From contig OZ020268.1 of assembly GCA_963971225.1 (NCBI GenBank), positions 41,609,348 through 41,673,347 of the forward strand: 64,000 nt of DNA, in the 5' to 3' direction. The notes under the pieces are model-generated. The model was not told where the DNA came from, did no database searches, and was given only the letters and a program-made list of their open reading frames with translations. Made by a program: the position numbers and the translations under genes. Positions 32,301 through 49,759 of the stretch are shown here, in pieces (within the stretch, counting starts at the first letter, position 1; each line of letters starts with the position of its first letter). The stretch is from Melieria omissa. Lineage: Eukaryota; Arthropoda; Insecta; Diptera; Ulidiidae.

Positions 32301-34028
32301 GTCCACGCGCCACCGGAGAATTTTCACTGCTCTTTCGGTTTATTTTTCTATTTATAATTTTTACATTGTAATTTGTAATTCTAATTTTAATCGTTTAACA
32401 TTTAAATTGATATGTTTCGCAATATAAGTCATTATTGTAAATATTTGTGTATGGATGCTATGTCCAGTAATAGTAATTTGCGTTATATTTGTAATAATTA
32501 CAACTACAAAAACTGTAACAACTAATGTTAAGCTTAGTAATGCAATCATGTTTTCTTATTGCGTTTGAACATATTCAAATAAGTTAAGTATTTTGTAGTC
32601 GTTAGCCAGTAGTAGGTGGAATGCGTTTGTGTGGTCATGTGGCATTTTGTGAAACGTGTTGTTGTACTTGTATTTGTACTTTATAGCGTTGTAGTTCTGA
32701 AGCCAACAACAGTGACAGCAACAGCAACAGCGACAGTAAAAGTAACTTCAAAAATGTTTAACACCAGTTTTAAACTACATAATGTAAAAGCAAAGAAATT
32801 ATCCACATAGCGAAGAAATATTAGCGATATACCAGCGATAAAATGTTAGTAGATTATTATGAATGAAGCATAGGAAAGCGTTAGCAACTACGCAACGCAC
32901 ACGTAACACTTATCATACACATGTACATTTCTCTATTAATATTTTGTATTGTACTGAATCAATGTGTGAAAACAACAACAACAACAACAACAATAAATAT
33001 GGCAACAACATTTTTATTGCGAATACTAATTGTAAAGGAAAGCAAACAAGTGAATTCATTTTAAAATAAAAACTAAATACTGATACGATATGCGATGCGA
33101 TGAAACGGAACACTGTGTAGTTTGTAGTGCAAAATGCAAATTGCAAATGGCAGGAAGCAAAAGACGAAAGCAACAACCAGCAAGCAAGCAAAAACTATAA
33201 GGAATATAAAATAAATAAAGTAAATTGAAACAACATACAAACCCAATCAAACCAAATTCAATTTGAAAGCCACTTGTACGCTTACCATGTAAGAGCAAAC
33301 TTGCTGAAGGGAAAGTGCAGAATGAAACAAATCAGCTGCGTGCACTAGTAATACATATATATCTATACTATATGCATAAATATACATACATATGCTATAC
33401 ATAAATATATACTACTGGAGGCATATGAGCGGGATGTGCTAAACGCATGTTGAAAGTAGCATGAGAGCAGCAACGACACCAATACAGATATCCCAGTGAT
33501 TGTAATTGAGAAAGGAATAAAATTCATACAACTGCATTTCAATACGATTTCATTTATTACACTACTCTGTTCGAGCCTCCCATGCACTGACTGTGTTGGG
33601 GAATACACAATGCGTGTAAGGCAGAACAGTTGTCGGTGACTGACAGCCATTTGTGAGTGCGCAGACAAATGTTTTACTTTGTATGGTATCAAATTACCAA
33701 TTCACAAATAATGAAGAAATAATAAAAGTACCCAAAACATTATAGCATGAAGCGCAATGGGCAACAGAATAAAACCTGCGAAAGAAGCGAGAAAATGTGG
33801 CCAAGGAGTGGATAATCGTTATGATTTTATTGGCGGCAGGCAGAAAACCCCAAAATAGAATTAGGTGAGGCGAGTCATTTAGAATGTGTCGTAAAAAAGT
33901 TGGCAACGAGTTTGTGAATGGATGAATACATTGAAGTGAACTTTAATGTAGGGTGAGGCCGACAGACGAGAGATTTTTAGATTGAACCACGGACTGTTTG
34001 TTTCATGCTAAAACGTAAAGGCAAATAG
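32301..34028. other. intergenic / possible extended 3' UTR
   Basis: AT-rich, with an AAC run near 32970-32990 and TA/CATA runs around 33350-33410. No gene. Confidence 0.45.
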
Positions 34029-34730
34029 CACTGCACAACAAAATCAAATTTTTTTTTAAATAACAAGGATCTGACCACAGATCCTGGTAGAGGGGGTAAA
34101 TCACAAAAATACGTGTATCGGCGTTTTGAAAGTTTATGTCTGAATTTTTTTTTGGGAGGGGTCAAAGTTTTCCCCTTTTTGCACATTCTTATGGTGAATC
34201 GGCATATGAAAACCATGTAACCTCACACCGATTTTAAGTACCAATTTTGAATAAGTACGAAATAAACACTTAAACGCATTTTCAGTTTGGGCGCTTTATT
34301 CTGGAGTTCAGGTAAATTTCTAAGCTTTGATGTATTCAGAGACCTATAGTAGAATTTTGTGGCGAATATTTTCGTGGTACATTTTGTCCTTAAAAAGTCC
34401 TGTTTTATAGGACGTGTTTGGCATTTTAGAAAAAAGGGTCAAATTGACCCATACAAGTAGGAGCTACAGGGTTAAAATGCTCCACAATAGTGTTCTTCGT
34501 AGTATTTTACATCAAATTGCTGAACACATCATATACCTAAAATGTGAGGTTACATGGTTTTCGTATGCCGATTCACCATAAGAAAGTGCAAAAAGGAAAA
34601 ATTTAGCCCCCCTTAAAAAAAAATTCAGACGTAAACTTTCAAAACGCCGATACACGTATATTTTTGTTTGGCCCCCTCTACCAGAATTCGTTGTCAGAAC
34701 CTTGTTATTTTTGTTTTGTGTTGTACAGTG
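34029..34730. mobile_element. fold-back TIR element with long arms, copy 1 (702 bp)
   Basis: Arms of nearly 200 bp (34029-34227 and about 34540-34730) are inverted copies of each other. Both contain the phrases GGTAGAGGGGG, GTATCGGCGTTTTGAAAG and ATGCCGATTCACCAT (or its complement). The termini read CACTGCACAAC and GTTGTACAGTG, with a possible 3-bp TAG duplication on both sides. The interior has no coding capacity and holds its own small palindromes (GGGTCAAATTGACCC near 34436). CACTG ends and a 3-bp duplication hint at a CACTA-like family, but this is not certain. Confidence 0.7.
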
Positions 34731-36307
34731 TAGACGGTCGAACGAATGAGGGAGTGAATGAGTAGACCACACGTGATTTAAACTCGAAAAAGATTACCAA
34801 CAAAGTTAATTGTGTATCTGGATGTGAGTATGAATGTGAATAGGACCGATTTTTGATATAGTTTTGGACAAAAAATCAATGAAAGAATGGATGGTATGAA
34901 AGGATTTTTAGAAAAGCCACTTTGGAGTGAAGAAAAAAGGACGAAAGTTCGTTCGGAAAGGAAAAAGTAAACAGTCAGTAAAATGATGGTAGGGCACGAA
35001 AAAAATTACTAACCTATGGGGTGAATAACGAGCAAAACACTTTGAGGCAAATCAAATAGCTTGAGCAATGAACGCTTTGGTGTTTTAATAAAATGTAAAC
35101 GCCACCACCAAACAATTTCTTTTTTCGCGAGATGTATGAATTCATGTACGAATAAATAAACAGACGAATATATTCCAAAAAGTTTTGTACGGAAGTCCAC
35201 GAATGAATGGATGAATGAATGAAGACTCAACGAAAGCCAGAATATACGTGACAAGTGACAAAAAATGAATGAAATAATTAATAATGGATTATTTTAATCA
35301 AAGACAAAATTACAGCCAATAATTTGCTTTCTGATTACATTGAAAAAAGACAGAATTCCAACCAAATTATTTTATGTTAGAGCGGCCAAGCGAAAAACAA
35401 ACATAGACGAATGCGACAAAAAAGATTTTGTTAATAATTGGTTAATGCATAACTATACTTAGTACTGACGGCAATGTTAAGCAGATATCGAGCAATGAAC
35501 GGCTAAAGCAATAATAAAAAAAATGTTCATATTTGAGTGACAAATGAATAAATGAATGAAAAAATTATCAGCAAATTAATACAGGAACGAATGACGGACT
35601 GGAATGTAAAGAAGGCATCCACTGTGTGGTTTTGTGAATTGAAAATGTGACCCCTAACAAACCTATGCACAACTTAACCCAAACGTACTGGAATTCTTTT
35701 TCTTTCGAATTCTGCAAAAATATTTTTTGAGCGATTTAAAATGCAATGAAGTATGAATCATAATTGAAAAATTAAATTTTATGAGTGCATGTTTAGGCGC
35801 TACCGGGTTAAACTGTGCCAGCCAATGAATGAATTACATTTTAGGAATGGACAAGTTAATTCACAAAGTTGCAAGTTGAGCGCCAGTTGAAGTTCAGCTA
35901 CAAAGAAAGGCCCAAAGATCGATTGGATATTGAAAGTGAGGTCCCAGATTCATGACATGAACCAAGAAATTAAATTAATTGTGCAAAATGAAATGCATAA
36001 TGTTTATACTATATATGAATAGATGTATTCAGTAGCAATAATAACTGCAACAACTCTCTTTTTTCTATGAAAATATTGAATAAAAAGCCAAGCATTGCAG
36101 TGTTTTAAATGTTTTGTTGCGAAAGTCAGTGCGAATGGGGTGTAAATGATTTATGCATGAAACAAAAACACATATTGGCCTCTGAGGAAGTCAGTGCTGA
36201 AAGGAGTCTGCAGGCGCCACACACTCTGGGCTCTGTAAACCTGCGCGTTCAAAGACTCTAAAAAGCATGGAGTCTGAGTCTGATTATGTGTTTTTGTTTT
36301 GTTTCGC
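34731..36307. other. intergenic
   Basis: AT-rich with many GAATGAATG-like runs. No gene or element recognised. Confidence 0.45.
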
Positions 36308-36429
36308 ACCGATTCAGGAAGTGAGTTTCTTTGAAAGTATAAACTGATGCAAGAAATATTGGCCAACTACCGATTCAGGAAGTGAGTTTCTTTGAAAGTA
36401 TAAACTGATGCAAGAAATATTGGCCAACT
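36308..36429. repeat. exact 61-bp tandem duplication
   Basis: Positions 36308-36368 and 36369-36429 are identical by eye (unit starts ACCGATTCAGGAAGTGAGTT). Perfect identity in non-coding DNA means it is either very recent or an assembly join error. Confidence 0.9.
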
Positions 36430-37222
36430 AGGTATTTTGGACGATCTGAACTTTAACTGAATATAGAAGACTTTTTTGCAAACACTTATTCCGCAGCACT
36501 ATCAACGGTATGAAAAACAACTACAATGGAGGAAAATCAATGCAATTGCAATAAAGTTGAGAAACATATAAAACAACAATTCGAATATATGAAAGTCGAA
36601 TCAAAATCAGTAAAGCACAGAAACATTTTATAGGTGCGAAACTCGCCAGGAAGCGGCACAGAGTATTAGTGAAATCCAATCCAATCAAATTGAAAACGAG
36701 TTCTATAACTACGATTGAATCATTGTGTAAAACTAATATACATAATTTTAATAAATACTAAATAATATATTAACAATTATAGTAACATTGACTATAATGA
36801 TAAAATATGTGTTTAATGTAATAATACTAATAATAATGATGATGATACAACAACAGCGTCAAACAACAAACAACAACATCAAACAAGAATATAAATGTAT
36901 ATGAAAAGAACGAATGACTGTGGTTTTATTTTTGGGTGGGATTGTGACACGGTCGCATTAATTTTTTAAACAAGCGTATTTATATTGTTGTAGCAAAAAA
37001 AATTGATATGGGACAATAAAATACGATTAGCATTACTTTCATTCAAAGATGAACTAAATTTAAAATTATCATTTAATTATGTTTCAATACAAAGATGTCT
37101 CATACTAAACTGACATTAAAATATTCCAACCAATGTATCTCGGTTAAAGTTGCTTCAGCTACAATTTTGAGTTCATCCATAGGCTTGAATAGGCTTTCGA
37201 TTTGCAGTAATACAGATCCTCC
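36430..37222. other. intergenic
   Basis: AT-rich with ATG/AAT-type short repeats (36740-36900). No gene. Confidence 0.45.
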
Positions 37223-37306
37223 ACTTGTGGTATCACAACGGGTCTGTTTCGCGGCCTAAGTGTGTCTTCCGGCCATCTTAACCTAACCTAACCCAACCTA
37301 ACCAAA
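37223..37306 (+). mobile_element. LINE/SINE shared 3' end, fragment
   Basis: Begins TTGTGGTATCACAACGGG, continues GGCCTAAGTGTGTC, and ends in CCTAACC repeats. This is the 3' end shared by the SINE at 18152 and the LINE at 15040. Too short to say which it came from. Confidence 0.65.
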
Positions 37307-38465
37307 AAATTTGGTGAAACACAAAAGCTACCACAATTTGTATGCTTTAAATTTAACATATTGGACATTTTGCGCTGATACCCATAAAGCTTTTTAACAT
37401 TTCCATTACTTTCGCTAAATTATTTTTCTCAAAAACATTTAAAACAAACTTGAGCTATTAACATGTTTGTACCAGTATTTTCCAAGCCGAAACAATGTTG
37501 ATATTCAATTTCGTTGTCAATGTTGCTAGTGGGAAACACGCAACTTGTTGATGAAATCTAGTCAAGACACCCTGTTCATACAACTTAAATTTGCTCTGAA
37601 ATCATAAAATATATGAATTTCCACGTAAACGCAGTTGGATATTACAGTTTTTGCTTGTATTAATTTTCATTTTGATTGAAACATTTACCCTAGCAACATT
37701 TAAGCTAAACACTTCTGTCTAAGCACCTTCGCAACTAAATTTCCCAACAACTAAACAAACAATGGAGGCGTTTGGAAAGTAGCATTTCTGACATTCACTC
37801 ATTTCATTTCGTGTTTGAGCATTATTTTACTTGTTTGTGCGCTGCTGCTTCATATTACGAGAATAAGGGCCACAAAGAAAAACAGCGAAAATAATGTAGC
37901 TCCGACGAAAAAATGGAAAAACATTCAGATTTTGGTAAATAAATTGTAAATTCTTATTTGCTCCGTGTGCCGAGAGTGTTTTGCAACGATTAACGTTGAA
38001 AGTGTGGCTGCAGCAATTGCAATTGCCGTGAAATCGTGCGCGCATTGTGCGAAGACATCGATGCGTGGGCGCTGCAGTGGAATTTGTCTGCTTTTTCCAA
38101 TTTCGCTGTGAACCAATTGAGTTTAAAGTCGAAATCTAAAGTGCATTGGCAACAGCAAAGTGTGGTTTGTCTGTCGATTGCAGTCGTGTGTGCACTGAAG
38201 CGCAGCGGTCTTTGGGCCAAAGCGGTGAACAAGTGTTTTTTGTTGTTGTAGTTGTTGTGTTTCGTCATTGGAATGCGTGTTGTGTGTGTGTGATTCACCC
38301 AGTGGAGGGGCGCCGCACGAGCTGCATCTCTCAGGGTCAGGGTTGCTTGCGTGTTTTACAGAAATAAACAGTCGGAAGTGATGGCATGGTGTGAAAGTGA
38401 AGTTGGCAGGTGGCCCATTAATGATTTTCTCTTTCCCACCTGCACTTGCTCTGTTTTTCTTGCAG
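37307..38465. other. LIMK1: LIMK1 upstream region and unresolved first exon
   Basis: AT-rich until about 37980, then a GC-richer stretch that likely holds the LIMK1 leader. The first coding exon must end one base into a codon. Two places would give a minimal ATG-C plus GT (38061 and 38273), both with weak donors. Alternatively the frame is open without splicing from an ATG at 38381, but the strong acceptor TTTTTCTTGCAG at 38465 argues for an intron. Confidence 0.4.
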
Positions 38466-44438
<5,973 letters not shown>

Positions 44439-46710
44439 GTAGAGAAGAACCCTTGAATCGAACTTTCGAAAATCGAACACTCGAATATACGAAATTCGAC
44501 CGTTGTTGGGATGAAGCCGGTTAAAGTGGGGCGGGGGATGCGTTTGATATGGCATGGCAACAAAAAATTAACTAGAATAGAGAAACTTCAGCAGAGTTTC
44601 GAAACAGAACTGGCAACTGTGAAACGAATGGCAATAGCGATAGCAATTAAAAGGGAAAATAGGGAACGATAAGCATGCCTAACGATATACTTAAACGATG
44701 GTTTGCAAATGGGCTAAAATTACCGATACGATGCCGATAATTAAGCTCGACAGCAACTTCCAATCACAGATTTGCTGAACTAACTCTTTAGCAGCAAGAC
44801 AACTGACACATACTGCAGTTGGATACAAGTTTCTTGTTAAAAAGTGCCTAAATAAGCGGTATGCAATATTGTTTCTTATGTTATATATATAGTACGTGTA
44901 CATAATGGCAAGTTTGCCCACTAACGAAAGGGAATTTAGGTATAATGCACATACGGACAAGAACACGCACTAACACTGCTATACAGGGTACGTTCGATTG
45001 AGGAATTTATAGAATTTTTCGAAGCAAAGGAATTGCAGAGTAGAGCAAAGCGAAATTTACACTTTCACTACCTCACGCTGCTGCAACTACTACTGAGACT
45101 ACTAAAGCACAAAAACTAAAAGTAGGCAAGAAATGAAACGCGTACATGTTGTTCGACTTTGCCAATCTTACGCCTTTTACTACTTACTAACCACCGCCAA
45201 CAAAATTTGCAGCCTCAATAGCGAAAAACGTAAATGATAATGAATCGACGAGGCGAAAACTACTCATTAAACTTATTGCAACAGCAACACCGACACTGCA
45301 GTGCCATCTTGCGCGAGTGCCGCACAAAGCGCAACCTTCACGTTGTGTTTGTGTGTCTGTGCAGTCGCGCATGCCTAGCAAATTGTTCTTCGTTCGTAGT
45401 TTAGCTCGTTTTTATTTCATACAATCATTTATTTGAACAGTTTAAAAACTGAAAACTTAATTAATTGAAATACTAATCGTAGGCAAACTAACAGTATTTG
45501 CATATATTTGCATAGCGATGCAGTCTTTGCGAGCGCATAGAATTTCATCATGTCTGTATATTACTTAATTTTTTACTAAAATTAAACTTTGTAGCATTTT
45601 CTATCTTTTCTACGTATAGTAATTCTATGGCCATTGATTTCGTGTATAATATTTTGATATTTGACTAATTTAAGTTGGATTGTAATTTCATTTTGCATTA
45701 GCTGTAAGTTTGCTGTTTAAGTTCAACAATTAGCTGCAAAATTATTGCTGTCTTCGACACATTATCCAATGTTTAGTTTATATACAAAATTAGGGGCATC
45801 TAGCAAATGTACTAAGCGCTACTTGCAACGAAATTCGAATTGCTTCAATGCAACATTTTGCTCAAGAAAAGACAAAAACAAAGTCAACCGAAGGACACGA
45901 AAGTAAAAGACATGAATGTATTTTTTGAGAAATCACTTTGATGAAACTAACTGATTACGTAAAAATAAAAAATAAGTATAGAAAGAAATGCACAGTTTTG
46001 CATAAAGAATGCACTCTCGCCAACGCAGTGCGTGTGAGTAGCAGAAAAGTGGTCACCTATTTGAATGCAAAAACTCCAATCTAAAAACAATTTGTTTGGC
46101 AAGAAAACTCTACAAAAGACTTGACATATATTAAATGACTAATCAATGAAGTTTGGTCGCTGTACACAACTTGACAGCATTAATTGTTGAATGAAAGTGA
46201 TTCTTTAAGCGCACTTGCCGGCCTTCGTAAGCGTTCATTTTTCTGTTACTACGCGCACTCACCTAAACTGTGATTAACTTATGTATGTACGAAGGTGTAG
46301 TAAGTATTAAATTTGACAAATAATTAAACGATAACAGTGGAACTAATTGACTAATTGTAAGTGCAAATTGTAACATAAAACCGAACTCTTTGACTTGTGG
46401 TTAGTTTTAAGCGTTAACTTTAAATGTAATTCCCCGCTGTCGCATTGCAGTGACTTTTATTGCCAACGCAGCAGTTAATTTCCCCAACAACCCGAACAAC
46501 TTTGTCTAGAATAAATGTCAATTAAGCGCATTTTATTGGTTTAGTGTGATCGACTTTGCGGTCACATCTTGCTTGAACTTAACTTTTTTGTACCTTCTCG
46601 AATATGTTTGTATTCTTTGCCAAGAATCGGGCTTTTTTGTATTTGTATAATGTTTAGTCTTCTTGCTGCTTATTTGTGTAATGCCATTCCAGTTTGCGAA
46701 TAAAACAAGC
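44439..46710 (+). other. LIMK1: LIMK1 3' UTR, probable
   Basis: AT-rich non-coding sequence. AATAAA hexamers at 46510 and 46699 are plausible polyadenylation signals for a long 3' UTR. No gene or mobile element inside. Confidence 0.4.
46699..46704 (+). terminator. LIMK1: putative polyadenylation signal
   Basis: AATAAA, about 2.3 kb after the LIMK1 stop, followed by T/G-rich sequence. A second candidate lies at 46510. Confidence 0.3.
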
Positions 46711-49218
46711 GTTATTTGATTATGAATTCCGACTGTAGTTTTTAGTTGCTGTTGTTTTTATTGGCTGCAATGTTGCACCGCTGCAACTGATGGCAGTTGT
46801 TACAGCTGCCGCCGACTGCCGCGGGCCCAACGCCGTTCGGCCGTAATCGTCTCAAAGTTTTGGCGCATGCAACTTGCGGTGCGGTTTGTTTACAATAATT
46901 AAAAAATCATAATACCGACCATAAGCAACAACAATAAAAACTTCTTAGAAACCACAACTTGCTGCCAAGTTGCTGTTGATGTATTGGCTTCTTTGTGCCG
47001 CCCGCACAACAACCGCCGCTTCGACAAGTTTTGCTTCTACGAGTGCAGCATGTGCGTCCTCCCCTCCTCTCAACCTTTCTAGTCGACCACTCAACACAAC
47101 TTGCGCCAAGTAATCAAATAATAAGAAAAAAGATTGCGAAATTTGCTGTTTTTATGCCGCCAGTCAATTAGCCGAAAACTTTCGATTCAACTCAACGCCA
47201 CCCCGAGCTGACGTCCTTCTCGGCCGACTGACGACAGTGCGCTGTGCTCAACGTTGATGGCTTTCTTGTCTGTGTTATTGTTGGCGAGTGTGCAGCCAAT
47301 GCCTGCCGCCGCGCGCTCCACATGCTCAGCGCACTTATTAGCTCAGCGCCATACGTGACTGTCGGCCGCAGTGTGTGGCAACGCTGCAGCAACTTTTCGC
47401 CAACAAATTTGCATACAGCACAATAAAAACAACAACAGCAATCATGGCACAAATCCACTTGCCACAAGTTGCAGCACTCATTAGCAGCAGTTGGTCGTTG
47501 TGGCTGGCAAATTCCTGTTGCCCATTTTTGCTTACGTTCCACCCACGCCTGGCCGCATGAATTGCTGCCGCCGCGCCCTTTTGCCCGAAATTGCACAGCG
47601 TTCGCAATCTCGGCGCCCATTCCTCATTCGTTCTTATCAGGCGAGCAGGTCGCCTAGTCAAATTGCTGCGCCGCATTCGTGAGTGGTATGCATGTGGCAG
47701 TGAGGCGCCACCGCCAGGCGGAAATCACAGCTATCGTTGCCACTTTTCCTCGAAATTCTCCATCGCCCTCTGGTCCTCGCACGGAAGACGGCCGAACACA
47801 CGTAGTAATTAGCTGCACACGATAAACGTGACATTATTTTTGTGCAAACCACACAAAATCACAGCCAAAATCCAAAACAGCATTAACAACAATAAGTACA
47901 GCAACAACAACAACCAATGAGTGGAGCAACATAAACAACACAATGCAAACAGCAAAAAACAAAAATAAAATCGCATAAATGAAAAGGAAACCCATCATCG
48001 TTGCTGACGGTCTATCTATCTTCTTCGGTTGCCGGTGCGCTGTCTTTCTGAATGTCTGTCCGCTGTGGAGATTTGGTCACGGTTTTTGTCGGGCGCCGCG
48101 CTGTTGTTTTTGTTGTTGTCATTGTTCTTATGTCACTACAAATGAGTGTGTCGACTGGCGGAGAAATGACAAAAATTCAGTTGCAACTTGGAAAATGAAA
48201 ATTTTCAGCAGAATGTGTGCGTGCGTGTGTACGTAACATACGAGTGTCCTCTACGTGCTCTGTGCGAGTTTGTTAAGCTGAAGCATTCAATTGTTTATGA
48301 AGTTCTTAACGAAAATGTTCACATACTTGTTTATAATGGGTTTTACTTTGGTTAGACGGCGAACACAGCGACCGCCGTTGCTCAATGGGATCGAATCCTG
48401 GACTAAACTAGTCTCCGCTTCAACGGTGCAAGTGTCTTCTTTGAGAGCAAAATATCTGCTCATATTTCCTTTTCGTCCTGCTGTATCGACATTAAGCAGT
48501 TGGTGCCTTCTTTCCATGTATAAAATTGGTTGACAGACGAACATAGTCAAGTGACATTGGGTTTCCCATGAACAGAAGCGTAGCCTGAGATCAATGTTTT
48601 GTTTTAAAAAGAGTGATATTTTGGAAACAATTTCGCCTTTTGCCTTTTTGTCATTTGCACTGAGTTCACATCTCACTGAAGCCCTTTCCTTGCACTTTTC
48701 CAAATTCTCAATTTGTCTCTGTTTCCAGTTGGCCATTAAATATAGAAAGCAACGTATCAGGCAGAAATGTTAGGACTGACTTTTACACTGGAACACTTTT
48801 TTGATTGTTAGGTGTCTAATATGCCGATCCATGTAGCACTGGTCAACCAGATGATTACTAATCTTCATAAATTCAACGGGTGTGCCTGTGAAAACAATGA
48901 TGATGATGATGACCCTGATGTGTGAGTCATCACACAGTAGAACCGCGTAAATTAAGCTATTAGCAGACGAACTACCAAAGGGTTCGAAATCGATTTTTGT
49001 GAATTGGAGGAATAATTAGATAATCTCCAGACATCAGAGATTAGGCCAGCGTAGCCAATAATGTTCCTAGTATAAATTAGTGTAAATAAACTAACTCCAA
49101 CATGTACCTAGTATGACTCAACCTTGCACTGGGGAATTGCTATTAGACTATGCTTAGTAAGGCAAGTAAGTCGGTATTCGTGACTGCTCCGGGGAAAGCA
49201 TAGGTAGGATAACATATG
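46711..49218. other. intergenic
   Basis: A GC-richer block at 46760-48250 opens overlapping frames on both strands without recognisable domains. A 149-codon minus-strand frame at 48287-48736 starts with ATG but matches nothing I know. 48750-49218 is featureless. Confidence 0.4.
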
Positions 49219-49737
49219 ATAATATAATCAGCTGTACGACCTATTGACGTCGACAAAGAATCCCATCTACTCGTTTGCGGCCGACAGCATCATTTATCAT
49301 TTATACTTCTTCACAAAGCGCCTCAGCTCTGTGGTGATTGAGAGAGAACGGCACCGTATGAATGACACACTTAATAGCGACCTACAAACAATCTCCAAGT
49401 GGGTCAAGCAAACAGGGTCGATTTTAATCCTCGCAAGACCCAATGATGCCTGTTATTCCACAAACGAGTCTCCTCACATACCAACACATCCCTGGATATG
49501 GGTGGTGTAGGTATTACGGAGTCGACAGCTCTAGATGTTCTGGGCATGGCCACGCACTACAGAGAAAGTTCGTTTCTGGCCCGTACAGCGCGGTTGTGGA
49601 ATGGTCTCCCTGCGGATATTTTCCCCAGCATTTATGATCTCGATGGGTTCATGGCAAGAGTCCATAACTATTTCACTCAAAACCCTCTCTCCTAACCTTA
49701 ATTAGTTAATAGGGGTCATCCCCTGCGCGTTTGTTTG
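49219..49737 (+). mobile_element. CR1-type LINE fragment with internal deletion
   Basis: The upstream part reads SFAADSIIYHLYFF, where functional reverse transcriptases have FADDS, so the second catalytic Asp region is mutated. It continues RHRMNDTLNSDLQTISKWVKQ. After a frameshift the downstream part reads GITESTALDVLGM joined to THYRESSFLARTARLWNGLP and FMARVHNYFTQNPLS. The latter is the terminal region typical of CR1-clade elements. An A-rich tail follows at 49741. The junction shows an internal deletion. Confidence 0.75.
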
Positions 49738-49759
49738 AGTTAAAAAAAAATAAAAAAAC

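Noticed and set aside
38381..38465. ATG at 38381 as the LIMK1 start without an intron
   Set aside because: The frame is open, but a strong pyrimidine tract and CAG acceptor sit directly before the conserved part. Kept only as an alternative.
48287..48736. 149-codon minus-strand frame starting with ATG
   Set aside because: No recognised domain, no neighbouring exons or signals. Length is compatible with chance in this window. Left as unknown.
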